Positions 1-8,314 of a stretch of 64,000 nt of DNA are shown here, piece after piece; position 1 is the stretch's first letter, and every line of letters begins with the position of its first letter. The position numbers and the translations under genes were made by a program. The stretch spans positions 124,001 through 188,000 of the forward strand of contig NZ_MSIF01000010.1 in the NCBI RefSeq assembly GCF_001921215.1. The letters are read 5' to 3'. The DNA comes from Actinophytocola xinjiangensis. Its GTDB lineage: Bacteria > Actinomycetota > Actinomycetes > Mycobacteriales > Pseudonocardiaceae. The notes under the pieces were generated by a model. That model had not been told where the DNA came from and did not search any database. It was given only the letters and a program-made list of their open reading frames with translations.

Positions 1-1434
1 CACGCCCGCCGGGCCATCCAGCCGAGGCTGGAGATGCTGGCCGACGACGGCGAGCCGTTCGCCGTCAAGCTGGAGCAGCTGATCGACGAGCCACCGGCGG
101 AGGACGGCACGTTCACCCTCGTCCACGGCGGCTCTGGCACCGAGGAGGACCTCGCCGGGATCGACGCCACCGGCAAGATCGTGGCCATCGAGTACGACCC
201 GATGATCGGCCGCGCCGAGTGGCTGCGCCGGAGTGTGAACATCGCCAAGGCCGGCGGCACGCTGGCGGTGGTCCGCTTCCTGGACACGGGTGCGGCGCCG
301 CCGGCCGCGACCAGCGAACCGGTCGACGGCGAGCCGGCGCCGACCCTGTTCGGCACCGGCAACGGCACCGTGGCGCGGCTGGTGGAGCTGGCCGAACGCG
401 GCGAGACCACCGTCGAGTACGCCAGCCGGCCCTCCACCGACCTGCGCTACGAGCTCGCGCACAGCGCCCAGCGGCAGGTCACCGGCCCGCTCACCTACCG
501 GCCGAGGACCGAGGACCTGGCGACCCTGCGCTCGTCCTACCACGACAGCGCGCCGAACCTGGCCGGCTTCGCCGCCTACCCCACGCTGTTCGGCACCAGC
601 GTCGGCACCGGGTGGATCGGGTTCACCACCGCGCAGCGGGAACGCACGGAGTACTTCACCCCGGGCGACTGGGACCTGCTCTGGACCGGCGGCCCGAGCG
701 ACCTGTCCGACCGGGCGACGCTCACCGTGGACCAGCCGTCCCGGATCGCCTGGAACAAGGCGGTGATCGGTCCCACCCTGCGCGGCCTGACGCAGAACTA
801 CCTGGGCGAGGCGCCGCACCCGTGGGGCTGGCGCGACGACGGCAAGATCGTCGTCTCGCTGCCGATGTACGGGGACTCGGCCGGCCGGCCACGCCGGCCC
901 GACTCGCTGACCAGCGCCACCGGCTCGCTGACCGTGTACCGGGAGGGCACCGAACTGGGCACGGTCCCGGTGACCGAGTTCGCCGAGTACCCGGTGCCGG
1001 CCGACGACGCGGCCTACCGCGTGGTGGCCGACGCACGACGCGACGACGCGGGCTGGACGCAGTCCACAGTGGTCAGCGCGGAGTGGGCGTTCCGGTCGTC
1101 GTCGGCCGGTGAGGGCTCGGCGCTGCCGATGCTGACCACACGGTTCGACCCGGCGGTCGACCTGCACAACAGCGCACCCGGCGACCGCACGTTCAGCTTC
1201 GCCGCCCACGCCGAACGTCAGGACGGCCCGGCCAGGATCAGGTCCCTGTCGGTCGAGGTCTCCTACGACGACGGCGCGACCTGGCAACGCGCCGAGGTCA
1301 CCCGCGGCAAGGACCGGTGGCGGGTGACCGTGCGCCACCCCGCCAGCGGATACGCGTCGCTGCGGTCCACCGTGTCCGACGTGGACGGAAACCGGATGAC
1401 GCAGACGATCGTCCGCGCCTACCGGATCGGCTGA
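1..1434 (+). CDS. Subtilisin-like (S8) secreted peptidase, C-terminal part, 5' truncated
   Basis: The open frame runs in from the window edge (codon 1 at base 1, 477 residues visible), so start, signal peptide and catalytic domain lie outside. What remains is a PA-like insert (around ATGKIVAIEYDP and AKAGGTLAVVRF, residues 55-95) followed by beta-rich C-terminal domains. The last 60 residues (SYDDGATWQRA ... SLRSTVSDVDGN ... VRAYRIG) match the C-terminus of the complete S8 peptidase at 4063-7635, which is the main reason for the family call. It is probably an extracellular protease that lies two genes away from a paralogue. The catalytic residues cannot be checked here. Confidence 0.75.
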   Translation, partial: HARRAIQPRLEMLADDGEPFAVKLEQLIDEPPAEDGTFTLVHGGSGTEEDLAGIDATGKIVAIEYDPMIGRAEWLRRSVNIAKAGGTLAVVRFLDTGAAPPAATSEPVDGEPAPTLFGTGNGTVARLVELAERGETTVEYASRPSTDLRYELAHSAQRQVTGPLTYRPRTEDLATLRSSYHDSAPNLAGFAAYPTLFGTSVGTGWIGFTTAQRERTEYFTPGDWDLLWTGGPSDLSDRATLTVDQPSRIAWNKAVIGPTLRGLTQNYLGEAPHPWGWRDDGKIVVSLPMYGDSAGRPRRPDSLTSATGSLTVYREGTELGTVPVTEFAEYPVPADDAAYRVVADARRDDAGWTQSTVVSAEWAFRSSSAGEGSALPMLTTRFDPAVDLHNSAPGDRTFSFAAHAERQDGPARIRSLSVEVSYDDGATWQRAEVTRGKDRWRVTVRHPASGYASLRSTVSDVDGNRMTQTIVRAYRIG

Positions 1435-1440
1435 CGAACC

Positions 1441-1476
1441 GGGGTCGCGGCGGCCCGCCCGTGCCGCCGCGACCCC
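1441..1476. terminator. Bidirectional hairpin terminator
   Basis: A perfect 14-bp inverted repeat (GGGGTCGCGGCGGC / GCCGCCGCGACCCC) with an 8-nt loop fills the gap between two convergent genes. There is no U-tract, which is usual in high-GC actinomycetes. Confidence 0.75.
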
Positions 1477-1477
1477 G

Positions 1478-2329
1478 TCAGGCCGTGCCGTAGGTCGCGG
1501 CGAACAGCAGATCGGTGTGCCGCTCCCAGAGCCGGGCCACGTCGAACACGTCGACCGTGCGCGCCCACACGCCCGGCTCGGTCTGGACGAACCCGTCCCG
1601 GGCGGCCCGTGACTTGTCCGGACCGAGGTAGTACAGGCCGGTCGCCCCGTCCGCCTCGATGGCCACCACCTGGCACTCGTGGCCCCGGTAGAGCCCGTGC
1701 GTGGTGACCTCGTCGAGCCGTTCGCACTGCTCGACCAGGACCTCCGCCCGCCACCGCCCGCCCGCGCCGGCCTCGAACAGTTCCGGGTCCGGGTTGGCCG
1801 CCGCGTCACTGACCAGCGTGATCACCCCACGGTCGGGCAGCGACTCCGCGCGGTACTCCCGCCCGCCGACCGTCGCGAACAAGCCCGCCCTTGGCCGCTG
1901 TCCCGCCACCGGAAACAGCAGGTCGCTCTGGCACTCGTACACCTCGCGCAGCTCCCACACGGGCACCTGCCGCAGCCACACGTACTTGTCGACCTGCGCG
2001 AACCCGTTCTCCTCCGCCCACGACCCGTCCCGGTCGGCGAAGTAGACGGTGGCCGAACCCGTGTCGTCGACGGCGGTGATGTTCACCCGGTGGCCCCGGT
2101 ACGTGGCGTAGGTGTTGGCCTGGTAGAGCCGGTCCAACTCGGTGGCCGGCAGCCGGGCGTGCCACTCGCCGACCCGCTCGTTCCAGGTGAACCGGGACGG
2201 ATCCGGGTTCACCACCGCGCCGGACCTGACCAGGACCGTGCCGTTCTCGCGCACCGGCCGGCCGGCGTACTCCCGTCCGCCCAGCACGGCGAACACCCCA
2301 GACCTGACTCCCGTGCGGATCGAGGCCAC
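1478..2329 (-). CDS. Hypothetical protein with two tandem ~140-residue repeats
   Basis: The 283-residue protein consists of two homologous halves. Each opens with G-x-F-A-x-x-GGREY, has NPDP about 25 residues later, then Y-RGH, an acidic/aromatic stretch with GFxQ and WxR, and ends in (S/T)DLLF. No signal peptide, membrane segment or catalytic motif is visible, so no function is assigned. I chose the GTG at 2329 because the frame further upstream becomes proline/glycine-rich and runs into the divergent sigma-factor gene; no strong ribosome site supports it. The gene converges on the truncated protease and diverges from the sigma factor. Confidence 0.6.
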   Translation of the reverse strand: MASIRTGVRSGVFAVLGGREYAGRPVRENGTVLVRSGAVVNPDPSRFTWNERVGEWHARLPATELDRLYQANTYATYRGHRVNITAVDDTGSATVYFADRDGSWAEENGFAQVDKYVWLRQVPVWELREVYECQSDLLFPVAGQRPRAGLFATVGGREYRAESLPDRGVITLVSDAAANPDPELFEAGAGGRWRAEVLVEQCERLDEVTTHGLYRGHECQVVAIEADGATGLYYLGPDKSRAARDGFVQTEPGVWARTVDVFDVARLWERHTDLLFAATYGTA

Positions 2330-2450
2330 GGGGCAAGCATAGGGAACTGGCCCACCGCAGCCGGTAAGGATCGGGCGTTGCGGACCACTACCTGGTGAAC
2401 GCACCCGAACGAGGAGGTCGGCCATCGACGCGGAGGAACGGCTGCGGCGG

Positions 2451-2951
2451 ATGTATGACGAGAGCTACCAGCGTCTCCTCGGCTACGCCCTCGGCTATCT
2501 CAACCGGCCCAGTGCCGAGGAGATCGTCAGCGAGACGTTCCTGGTCGCCTGGCGGCGGCTGGGGGACGCGCCGTCGCGGGAGTTGCCCTGGCTGTTCGGG
2601 ATCGCGCGCAACCTCATCCGGGAGCGCTACCGCGCCGACCGCCGGCTGCGCGACCTGTGCGCCGAACTCGGCAACGCCCCGGCCACGGACGTCGCCGGGG
2701 ACATCGCCGAGGACGTCGTCGAGCGGGCGACCGCGTTGCGGGCGCTGGCCGAACTCGGCGACGACGACCGCGAACTGCTCACCCTGCTCGCCTGGCACGG
2801 GCTGACCAACAGCGAGGCCGCCGCGGTCCTGCGCTGTTCCACGGCGACCCTGCTGGTCCGGGTGCACCGCGCCCGCCGCCGGCTGCGCGCGGCCATGGCG
2901 CCGGCGAACACCTCCCGTCCACTCTCCCGGCTGTCACAGGAGATCTCATGA
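2451..2951 (+). CDS. ECF-type RNA polymerase sigma factor
   Basis: The 166-residue protein has a region-2 helix pair (YDESYQRLLGYALGYL, then EEIVSETFLVAWRRL and the PWLFGIARNLI region 2.4 signature). Region 4 follows (LLTLLAWHGLTNSEAAAVLRCS, then VRVHRARRRLRAAM), the usual sigma-70/ECF layout. It directs polymerase to a small regulon. The downstream gene overlaps it by ATGA, and two genes on lies a large secreted protease, suggesting an extracytoplasmic signalling unit. The annotated ATG lacks a well-placed ribosome site. A strong GAGGAGG at 2411-2417 sits 6 nt before an in-frame ATC at 2424, which would add IDAEERLRR, so the true start may lie there. Confidence 0.85.
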   Translation: MYDESYQRLLGYALGYLNRPSAEEIVSETFLVAWRRLGDAPSRELPWLFGIARNLIRERYRADRRLRDLCAELGNAPATDVAGDIAEDVVERATALRALAELGDDDRELLTLLAWHGLTNSEAAAVLRCSTATLLVRVHRARRRLRAAMAPANTSRPLSRLSQEIS

Positions 2952-4060
2952 CGCGCACCTCCGACCTGGTGAAGGGCACCCGACCGGATTTCCTGCCCCG
3001 TCCGGACGATCCGATCGACCCCGTCCGGCGGGAACGTGACCTTCGGGCCGTGTTCGACCAGCCCCGGCCGGCGGCCACGCGGATGCGCTCGCGGCGGCTG
3101 CTGGTGCCGGCGGCGGTGGCCGCCGTGGTCGCGGCGGTGCTGGTGTCGTCGGTGAACGGGCCGGACGAGTCGCCCCGGCGGGTGTTGCTGGCGGCCGCCG
3201 CCGCGGCGAAGGCCCCGGACCCGGTCACCGGGCGGTACTGGCACGCCCGCTCGCGCACCACCACCGTCGAGGCCATGTGGCCGGGCCGCGACCACGGCCG
3301 CTACCTGGTGTCGCTGGACACCGGCCAGCAGCGGTGGTCCTCGCTCACCGGCGCCGACGACTCGGTCGACCTGACCGGGGTGGACATCGTCACCAGGCCG
3401 CTGTCCGAACAGGACCGCGTCGTGTGGGAGAAGGCCGGTCGGCCGGTGGGGATCCCGGACGCCGAGCCGGCCCCCGGCGCCTCGCCCGCCCCGTCGCTGC
3501 CCTCGTCGCAGCCGCCGAGCGCGACCGTGTCCTCAGGGCCGGTCACGTACTGGATCGGCGGGCTGGAGAGCACGATCGAGGACCTGCTGGCGCTGCCGAC
3601 CGACGGCGCGCGGCTCCGGTCGTGGCTGCTGGAGCGCTACCGCAACGGCGGGTCCGGCGACGAGACCGACTGGCTCATGTGGGAGACCATGTCGCTGCTC
3701 GACGGCTCCCTGCCCACGACCCCGGGAACGCGGGCGGCCGCCTACGAACTGCTCGCCGACCTGCCGGGCTTCCACGTCATGGCCGACACCGGGATCCCCG
3801 GCACGGTCGGCATCTCCCGGCAGACACGCGGCGGCTGGAGCTACACCGTCAAGGACGCCCTGCTCGACTGGCAGGTGATCATCGACCCGGAGACCGGCGC
3901 GCTGCGGGAGTGGCGCTACGCCCTGGCCGAGCCGGGCGGCGAGGTGCGGGAACTGCCGGCCGGCACCGCCATCCTCACCCAGACCGTGGAGCGGATCGGC
4001 TGGGTCAACACCGCACCGGTCATCCCGCCGGGCACCGACATCTTTCCCGTGGGGGAGTGA
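2948..4060 (+). CDS. CU044_5270-like single-pass membrane protein, probable sigma-factor partner
   Basis: The 370-residue protein overlaps the sigma-factor stop by ATGA. A basic cytoplasmic segment (TRMRSRR) precedes one hydrophobic helix (LLVPAAVAAVVAAVLVSSV, about residues 48-66). An exported domain of about 300 residues follows, with a Pro/Ser-rich linker near residue 180 and a WxY-type C-terminal half. Proteins of this shape are habitually encoded behind actinobacterial ECF sigma factors and are annotated CU044_5270 family. An anti-sigma or sensor role is inferred from that position; no zinc-binding anti-sigma motif (HxxxCxxC) is visible. Confidence 0.7.
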   Translation: MTRTSDLVKGTRPDFLPRPDDPIDPVRRERDLRAVFDQPRPAATRMRSRRLLVPAAVAAVVAAVLVSSVNGPDESPRRVLLAAAAAAKAPDPVTGRYWHARSRTTTVEAMWPGRDHGRYLVSLDTGQQRWSSLTGADDSVDLTGVDIVTRPLSEQDRVVWEKAGRPVGIPDAEPAPGASPAPSLPSSQPPSATVSSGPVTYWIGGLESTIEDLLALPTDGARLRSWLLERYRNGGSGDETDWLMWETMSLLDGSLPTTPGTRAAAYELLADLPGFHVMADTGIPGTVGISRQTRGGWSYTVKDALLDWQVIIDPETGALREWRYALAEPGGEVRELPAGTAILTQTVERIGWVNTAPVIPPGTDIFPVGE

Positions 4061-4062
4061 CC

Positions 4063-7000
4063 ATGAAGCGAACACCACTGGTTCTGCTCGCGGTCCTGGC
4101 CGTCGTGTTACCGGCACCGCCGGCATCGGCCGCACCACCGGTCACGCCGCCGGCCGGTGCCGCCCCGGCGCGCTCGACGGTCACGCTGATCACCGGCGAC
4201 CAGGTGGTCACCGCCGGCCGGGGGGCGGCGTTGCGGGTGGCGGGAGTGCGGCCCGGTCCGGGTCGGGACCGGATCGGCCACCTCACCGCCACCCGCGACG
4301 GCCGGGTGTTCGTCTACCCCGGCGACGCCGTCGAACCGGTGCGCTCCGGCCGCCTGGACGAGCGGCTGTTCGACGTCACCGGCCTGGTGGCGATGGGCTA
4401 CCACGACGCCCACCGGACGGACCTGCCGCTGATCGTGCGGGGACCGGCGGCCGGGGCGCGGGTCGCCAGGGACCTGCCGGCACTGGACATGACGGCCGTG
4501 CGGCAGCCGACGGCGACCACGGCGGCGTTCTGGCGCTCGGTCAGGGAGTCCGACACCCGGGTGTGGCTGGACGGGCGGGCGCGGATCAGTCTCGACCGGA
4601 GCGTGCCGCGGGTCGGCGCGCCCGCCGCGTGGCGGCGCGGGCACACCGGCAAGGGCGCGCGGGTCGCCGTGCTGGACACCGGCTACGACCGCGACCACCC
4701 GGACCTGGCCGGGACAGTGGTGGCGGACAAGGACTTCACCGGCAACCCGGCCGGCACGGCCGACGGCAACGGGCACGGCACGCACGTCGCGTCGATCGTG
4801 GCCGGAGCGGGCGGGCGGTACCGGGGGGTCGCGCCGGAGGCCGACCTGGTGGTCGGCAAGGTGTGCGTCGACGAGGGCTGGTGCCCGGACTCGGCGATCC
4901 TCGACGGCATGGCGTGGGCGGTGGACCAGCGGGTCAGCGCGGTGAACCTGAGCCTGGGCGCCGGCCCGACCGACGGCACCGATCCGTTGTCCACGGCCGT
5001 GAACGAGCTGACCGCGCGGACCGGTGTGCTGTTCGTGGTGGCCGCCGGCAACGACGGTGCCGGGTCGACGGTGTCCACCCCGGCGGCGGCGGACGCGGCA
5101 CTGGCCGTCGGCTCGGTGTCCACACAGGACGTTCCGTCGCCGTTCTCCAGTCGTGGCCCCAGGATGGGGGACCACGCGGTGAAGCCGGACCTCGCCGCGC
5201 CGGGGGCCGACATCGTGGCGGCGCGGGCGGCCGGCACCCTGGCCGAGGTGTCGGTCAGCGAGCACCACGCGCGGCTGTCGGGGACGTCGATGGCGACCCC
5301 GCACGTCACCGGCGCGGCGGCGATCCTGGCCGCCAGCCACCCCGACTGGCGGGCCGACCGGCTCAAGGCCGCGCTCATGGGTTCCGCGAAGCCGCTCGGC
5401 GGCGTGTTCACGACCGGCGCGGGCCGGCTGGACGTCGACGCCGCCGACCGGGCGACGCTGGTGGCCGACCGGGGCAGCCTCAGCTTCGCCGGGTCCGGCC
5501 GCCAGACCCTGACCTACCGCAACGACGGCCCCCGCCCGGTGACCCTGACCCCGGCGGTCACCGTCACCGACCGCGACGGCCGCCCGGCACCCGGTCTGGT
5601 CACCGTCGAACCGCGCACGCTCACCGTTCCCGCCGGGGGCAGCGCACCGCTGACCGTGTCCGTGCGGGGTGAGCCAGGCCTGTTCAGCGGCCGGCTGACC
5701 GCCGCCGGGGTCGTCACCGCGCTCGGCGTGTCGATCGCCTCGGAGCCCGGCACGCTCACCATCACCGCGACCGCCGCCGACGACGAGCAACTCAGCGCGT
5801 TCGCCATCGCCCAGCACGAACGGACCGGCGAGCAGTTCCTGATCTGGACCGACGCCGGCCAGCCGACGCCGGTGCCGCTGCCGGCGGGCCGGTACCGGGT
5901 GGTCGGGGAGGTGAACGGCGGTGTGCCGCTGGGCGACACCGGCGAGTACCTGATCACCAACAGCACGATGTTCGCCGAGGTCGTCGACGTCACCGCCGCC
6001 GGCACGACCCTCGTCCTGGACGGCCGGACGGCCGGCGAGGTCACCCGCACGGTCGACGACCCTCGGTCGCGCCAGGTCGGCGGGACGACCGGGATCGACC
6101 TGGCCCTGCCCCCGACCGGCGACGGCCACCCGCAGGGCATCGGCCTGTTCACCTTCAACCTGCACGACGTGCTGCTGTTGCCCAGCGAGCGGATCGAGGG
6201 TCTGCGTCTGGACGACGTGGCGTCCTGGCAGGACCCGGTGCTGTCCACCACGGTGGTCGGCACCGGCCGCGAGCTGTCCCTGCGGGACCCGGACCCGGTC
6301 GAGTTCACCGGCGACCTCACCGCGCCGCTGGTCGACGTCGGCCCGGCCGACGAACCGGTACCGGTGTCGGGTGCCATCGCCCTGTACACCCCGCCGGGGG
6401 ACACCTCGCCGGAGCAGGCCCAGGCCCGCGCGGCGGCGCTTCGCGAGGCGGGCGCCGCCCTGGTGATCACCGGCGAGGCCGACTACTTCGGGATGACCCC
6501 GCAAGTCCCCGGCACCCTGTCCGCGTACTACCTGGAAACCCTGGAACTACGGGAGATCCTCGCCGACGGTCCGGCGACACTGCGCGTGCGTGGAACACTG
6601 AACAGCGAACGCGCCTACGTCACCCACCACCAGATCGAGGGTGCCCTGCCCCACGGCGTCACCTGGTCCGACCACCGCGCCCGGATGGCCACCGTGGACC
6701 TGGCGATGTACACCCCGGCCGCCCCCGGCTCGTCGGTGCCGCTCTGGACGTCGTTCCTGACCGACCGTGGCTACCTGGACGCGGTCGCCACGGAGCTACG
6801 CCCACCGGCGCGCACCACCCTGCACGTCACCCCTGGCGTGGAGGTCGCCTTCGACACCGTCGCGGACTGGGGCGAGAAGTCAACCGGCTGGCAGTCCAGC
6901 GACCCCCGCGAGTTCGACCCCGGCGAACGGCTGACGATGAACTGGATGAAGGCCCCCTACGGCCCGGCCCTGGCGACCGCGACCCCCCGGGCCGTGCGCT

Positions 7001-7635
7001 CGGGCGACAAGCTCACCGTCGACCTGCCGATGTTCACCAACAGCGGCGGCGCGGGCCGCTACGGCCGCTACGACCCCACCACCGACACCGGCACCACCAC
7101 CCTGACCCGCGACGGCCGCCGCGTCGGCCACAACGACGTGCCCGGCCTGGCCGCCTTCGACCTGCCACCGGGCCGGGGCCGCTACGAGCTGACGATCGAC
7201 GCCAGCCACCGCCTGCCGTACTGGCCGCTGGCGACCCGGGTCACCGACCGCTGGACCTTCACCTCGGCCACCACCGCGACCCCGGTTCCCCTGCCCCTGC
7301 TGGACATCGAGTACGACCTGCCGCTGGACCTGACCAACGCGGCCCCGTCCGCCAGGGACCTCACCGGTTCGGTGCGCGTCGGCCACCAGGCCGGCGGTTC
7401 CCCGGTCGTCGCCGTCACCACCGAGGTCTCCTACGACGACGGCGCCACCTGGCGGCGCGCCCGGGTCACCCCGGCTGGCGCGGGCTGGACGGTGCGCGTT
7501 CCGGCCGGTGCGCCGACCGCCCGGTTCGCCTCGTTGCGCACCACCGCCACCGACACCGCCGGTAACACCCTGACCGAGACCCTGGTTCGGGCCTACGCCG
7601 TATCGGCGGTGTATCGGGAACCGCATACGGGCTGA
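4063..7635 (+). CDS. Secreted subtilisin-like serine peptidase (S8)
   Basis: The 1190-residue preproprotein starts 3 nt after the previous stop. It has a signal peptide (MKRT, a Leu/Val-rich core, then ASA/APP), a propeptide-like region, and a catalytic domain with the full S8 triad. These are Asp205 in VLDTGYD, His238 in GHGTHVA and Ser409 in SGTSMATPHV, with the oxyanion Asn in AAGNDG. C-terminal to it are a PA-like insert (around GAIALYTPPGD ... AGAALVITGEADY) and Ig-like/beta domains ending SYDDGATWRRA ... VRAYAVS. It should act outside the cell as an endopeptidase. The truncated gene at the window start shares the C-terminal domains, so the locus holds two paralogues. Confidence 0.92.
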   Translation: MKRTPLVLLAVLAVVLPAPPASAAPPVTPPAGAAPARSTVTLITGDQVVTAGRGAALRVAGVRPGPGRDRIGHLTATRDGRVFVYPGDAVEPVRSGRLDERLFDVTGLVAMGYHDAHRTDLPLIVRGPAAGARVARDLPALDMTAVRQPTATTAAFWRSVRESDTRVWLDGRARISLDRSVPRVGAPAAWRRGHTGKGARVAVLDTGYDRDHPDLAGTVVADKDFTGNPAGTADGNGHGTHVASIVAGAGGRYRGVAPEADLVVGKVCVDEGWCPDSAILDGMAWAVDQRVSAVNLSLGAGPTDGTDPLSTAVNELTARTGVLFVVAAGNDGAGSTVSTPAAADAALAVGSVSTQDVPSPFSSRGPRMGDHAVKPDLAAPGADIVAARAAGTLAEVSVSEHHARLSGTSMATPHVTGAAAILAASHPDWRADRLKAALMGSAKPLGGVFTTGAGRLDVDAADRATLVADRGSLSFAGSGRQTLTYRNDGPRPVTLTPAVTVTDRDGRPAPGLVTVEPRTLTVPAGGSAPLTVSVRGEPGLFSGRLTAAGVVTALGVSIASEPGTLTITATAADDEQLSAFAIAQHERTGEQFLIWTDAGQPTPVPLPAGRYRVVGEVNGGVPLGDTGEYLITNSTMFAEVVDVTAAGTTLVLDGRTAGEVTRTVDDPRSRQVGGTTGIDLALPPTGDGHPQGIGLFTFNLHDVLLLPSERIEGLRLDDVASWQDPVLSTTVVGTGRELSLRDPDPVEFTGDLTAPLVDVGPADEPVPVSGAIALYTPPGDTSPEQAQARAAALREAGAALVITGEADYFGMTPQVPGTLSAYYLETLELREILADGPATLRVRGTLNSERAYVTHHQIEGALPHGVTWSDHRARMATVDLAMYTPAAPGSSVPLWTSFLTDRGYLDAVATELRPPARTTLHVTPGVEVAFDTVADWGEKSTGWQSSDPREFDPGERLTMNWMKAPYGPALATATPRAVRSGDKLTVDLPMFTNSGGAGRYGRYDPTTDTGTTTLTRDGRRVGHNDVPGLAAFDLPPGRGRYELTIDASHRLPYWPLATRVTDRWTFTSATTATPVPLPLLDIEYDLPLDLTNAAPSARDLTGSVRVGHQAGGSPVVAVTTEVSYDDGATWRRARVTPAGAGWTVRVPAGAPTARFASLRTTATDTAGNTLTETLVRAYAVSAVYREPHTG

Positions 7636-7663
7636 CAACCGCTCCCGTCCTTGACTGGGGGCC

Positions 7664-8314
7664 ATGTCCTACCGTGTGTCGGCACGATCTCGTTCCCGGT
7701 GGGCGCTGCTCGCGGTGCTGGCCGGGATCGGGGTGGCGTTCGTCGGGGTTGTGGTCCACCGGTCGCCGTCGCCGGTCGACGGCACACCCACACCCGTGGC
7801 GGCGCCACCTCCCCAGCCCGCGCCGCCGCCCCAGTCGCCGCGGCCGACGCGGACCAGGGTCGGGGAGTCCGACGGCGTGGTCGGCGACGGGGTGACCGTG
7901 TTCGACGGGCACGTCCCGGCGGTGGGCCGGCTCGACCCCGACCTGCTCGACGCCCTGCGGGCGGCGGCCGGCGACGCGGGGGACCACGGTCTGGAGTTCG
8001 TCGTCAACAGCGGGTGGCGGTCGGTGCGGTACCAGGAACAGCTGCTGCGCGAAGCGGTCGCCGAGTACGGCTCCGAGGAGGAGGCCGCCCGCTGGGTGTC
8101 CACACCGGACACGTCGTTGCACGTGTCGGGCGACGCGGTCGATCTCGGCCCGCCGGAGTCGACGGACTGGCTCGCCGAGCACGGCGACCGGTACGGACTG
8201 TGCCAGATCTACGACAACGAGCCGTGGCACTACGAACTCCGCCCGGACGCCACCGGCGACGGCTGCCCCGACCGGTACGCCGACCCCACCCGGGATCCCC
8301 GGACCTGGCGGTGA
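7664..8314 (+). CDS. VanY-like D-Ala-D-Ala carboxypeptidase (M15), membrane anchored
   Basis: The 216-residue protein has an N-terminal membrane anchor (WALLAVLAGIGVAFVGVVV), a Pro-rich spacer and an M15B domain. The zinc-site motifs are present: SGWRS...YQ, SLHVSGDAVDLGP (His and Asp ligands) and NEPWHYEL (catalytic Glu/ligand His). The family cleaves the terminal D-Ala of peptidoglycan stem peptides outside the membrane. It follows the protease by 28 bp on the same strand and converges with a P450. As no VanHAX genes are near, cell-wall maintenance is likelier than glycopeptide resistance. Confidence 0.88.
   Translation: MSYRVSARSRSRWALLAVLAGIGVAFVGVVVHRSPSPVDGTPTPVAAPPPQPAPPPQSPRPTRTRVGESDGVVGDGVTVFDGHVPAVGRLDPDLLDALRAAAGDAGDHGLEFVVNSGWRSVRYQEQLLREAVAEYGSEEEAARWVSTPDTSLHVSGDAVDLGPPESTDWLAEHGDRYGLCQIYDNEPWHYELRPDATGDGCPDRYADPTRDPRTWR

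Noticed and set aside
3277-4062. Extension of the S8 protease frame upstream by 262 codons
   Set aside because: The extension is Arg/Ala-rich, overlaps the membrane protein in another frame, and the ATG at 4063 is followed by a perfect signal peptide.
7664-8314. VanY-like gene as part of a glycopeptide resistance or biosynthesis cluster
   Set aside because: No VanH, VanA or VanX homologue and no Hpg/Dpg genes are present; cell-wall carboxypeptidases of this type are common in actinomycetes.
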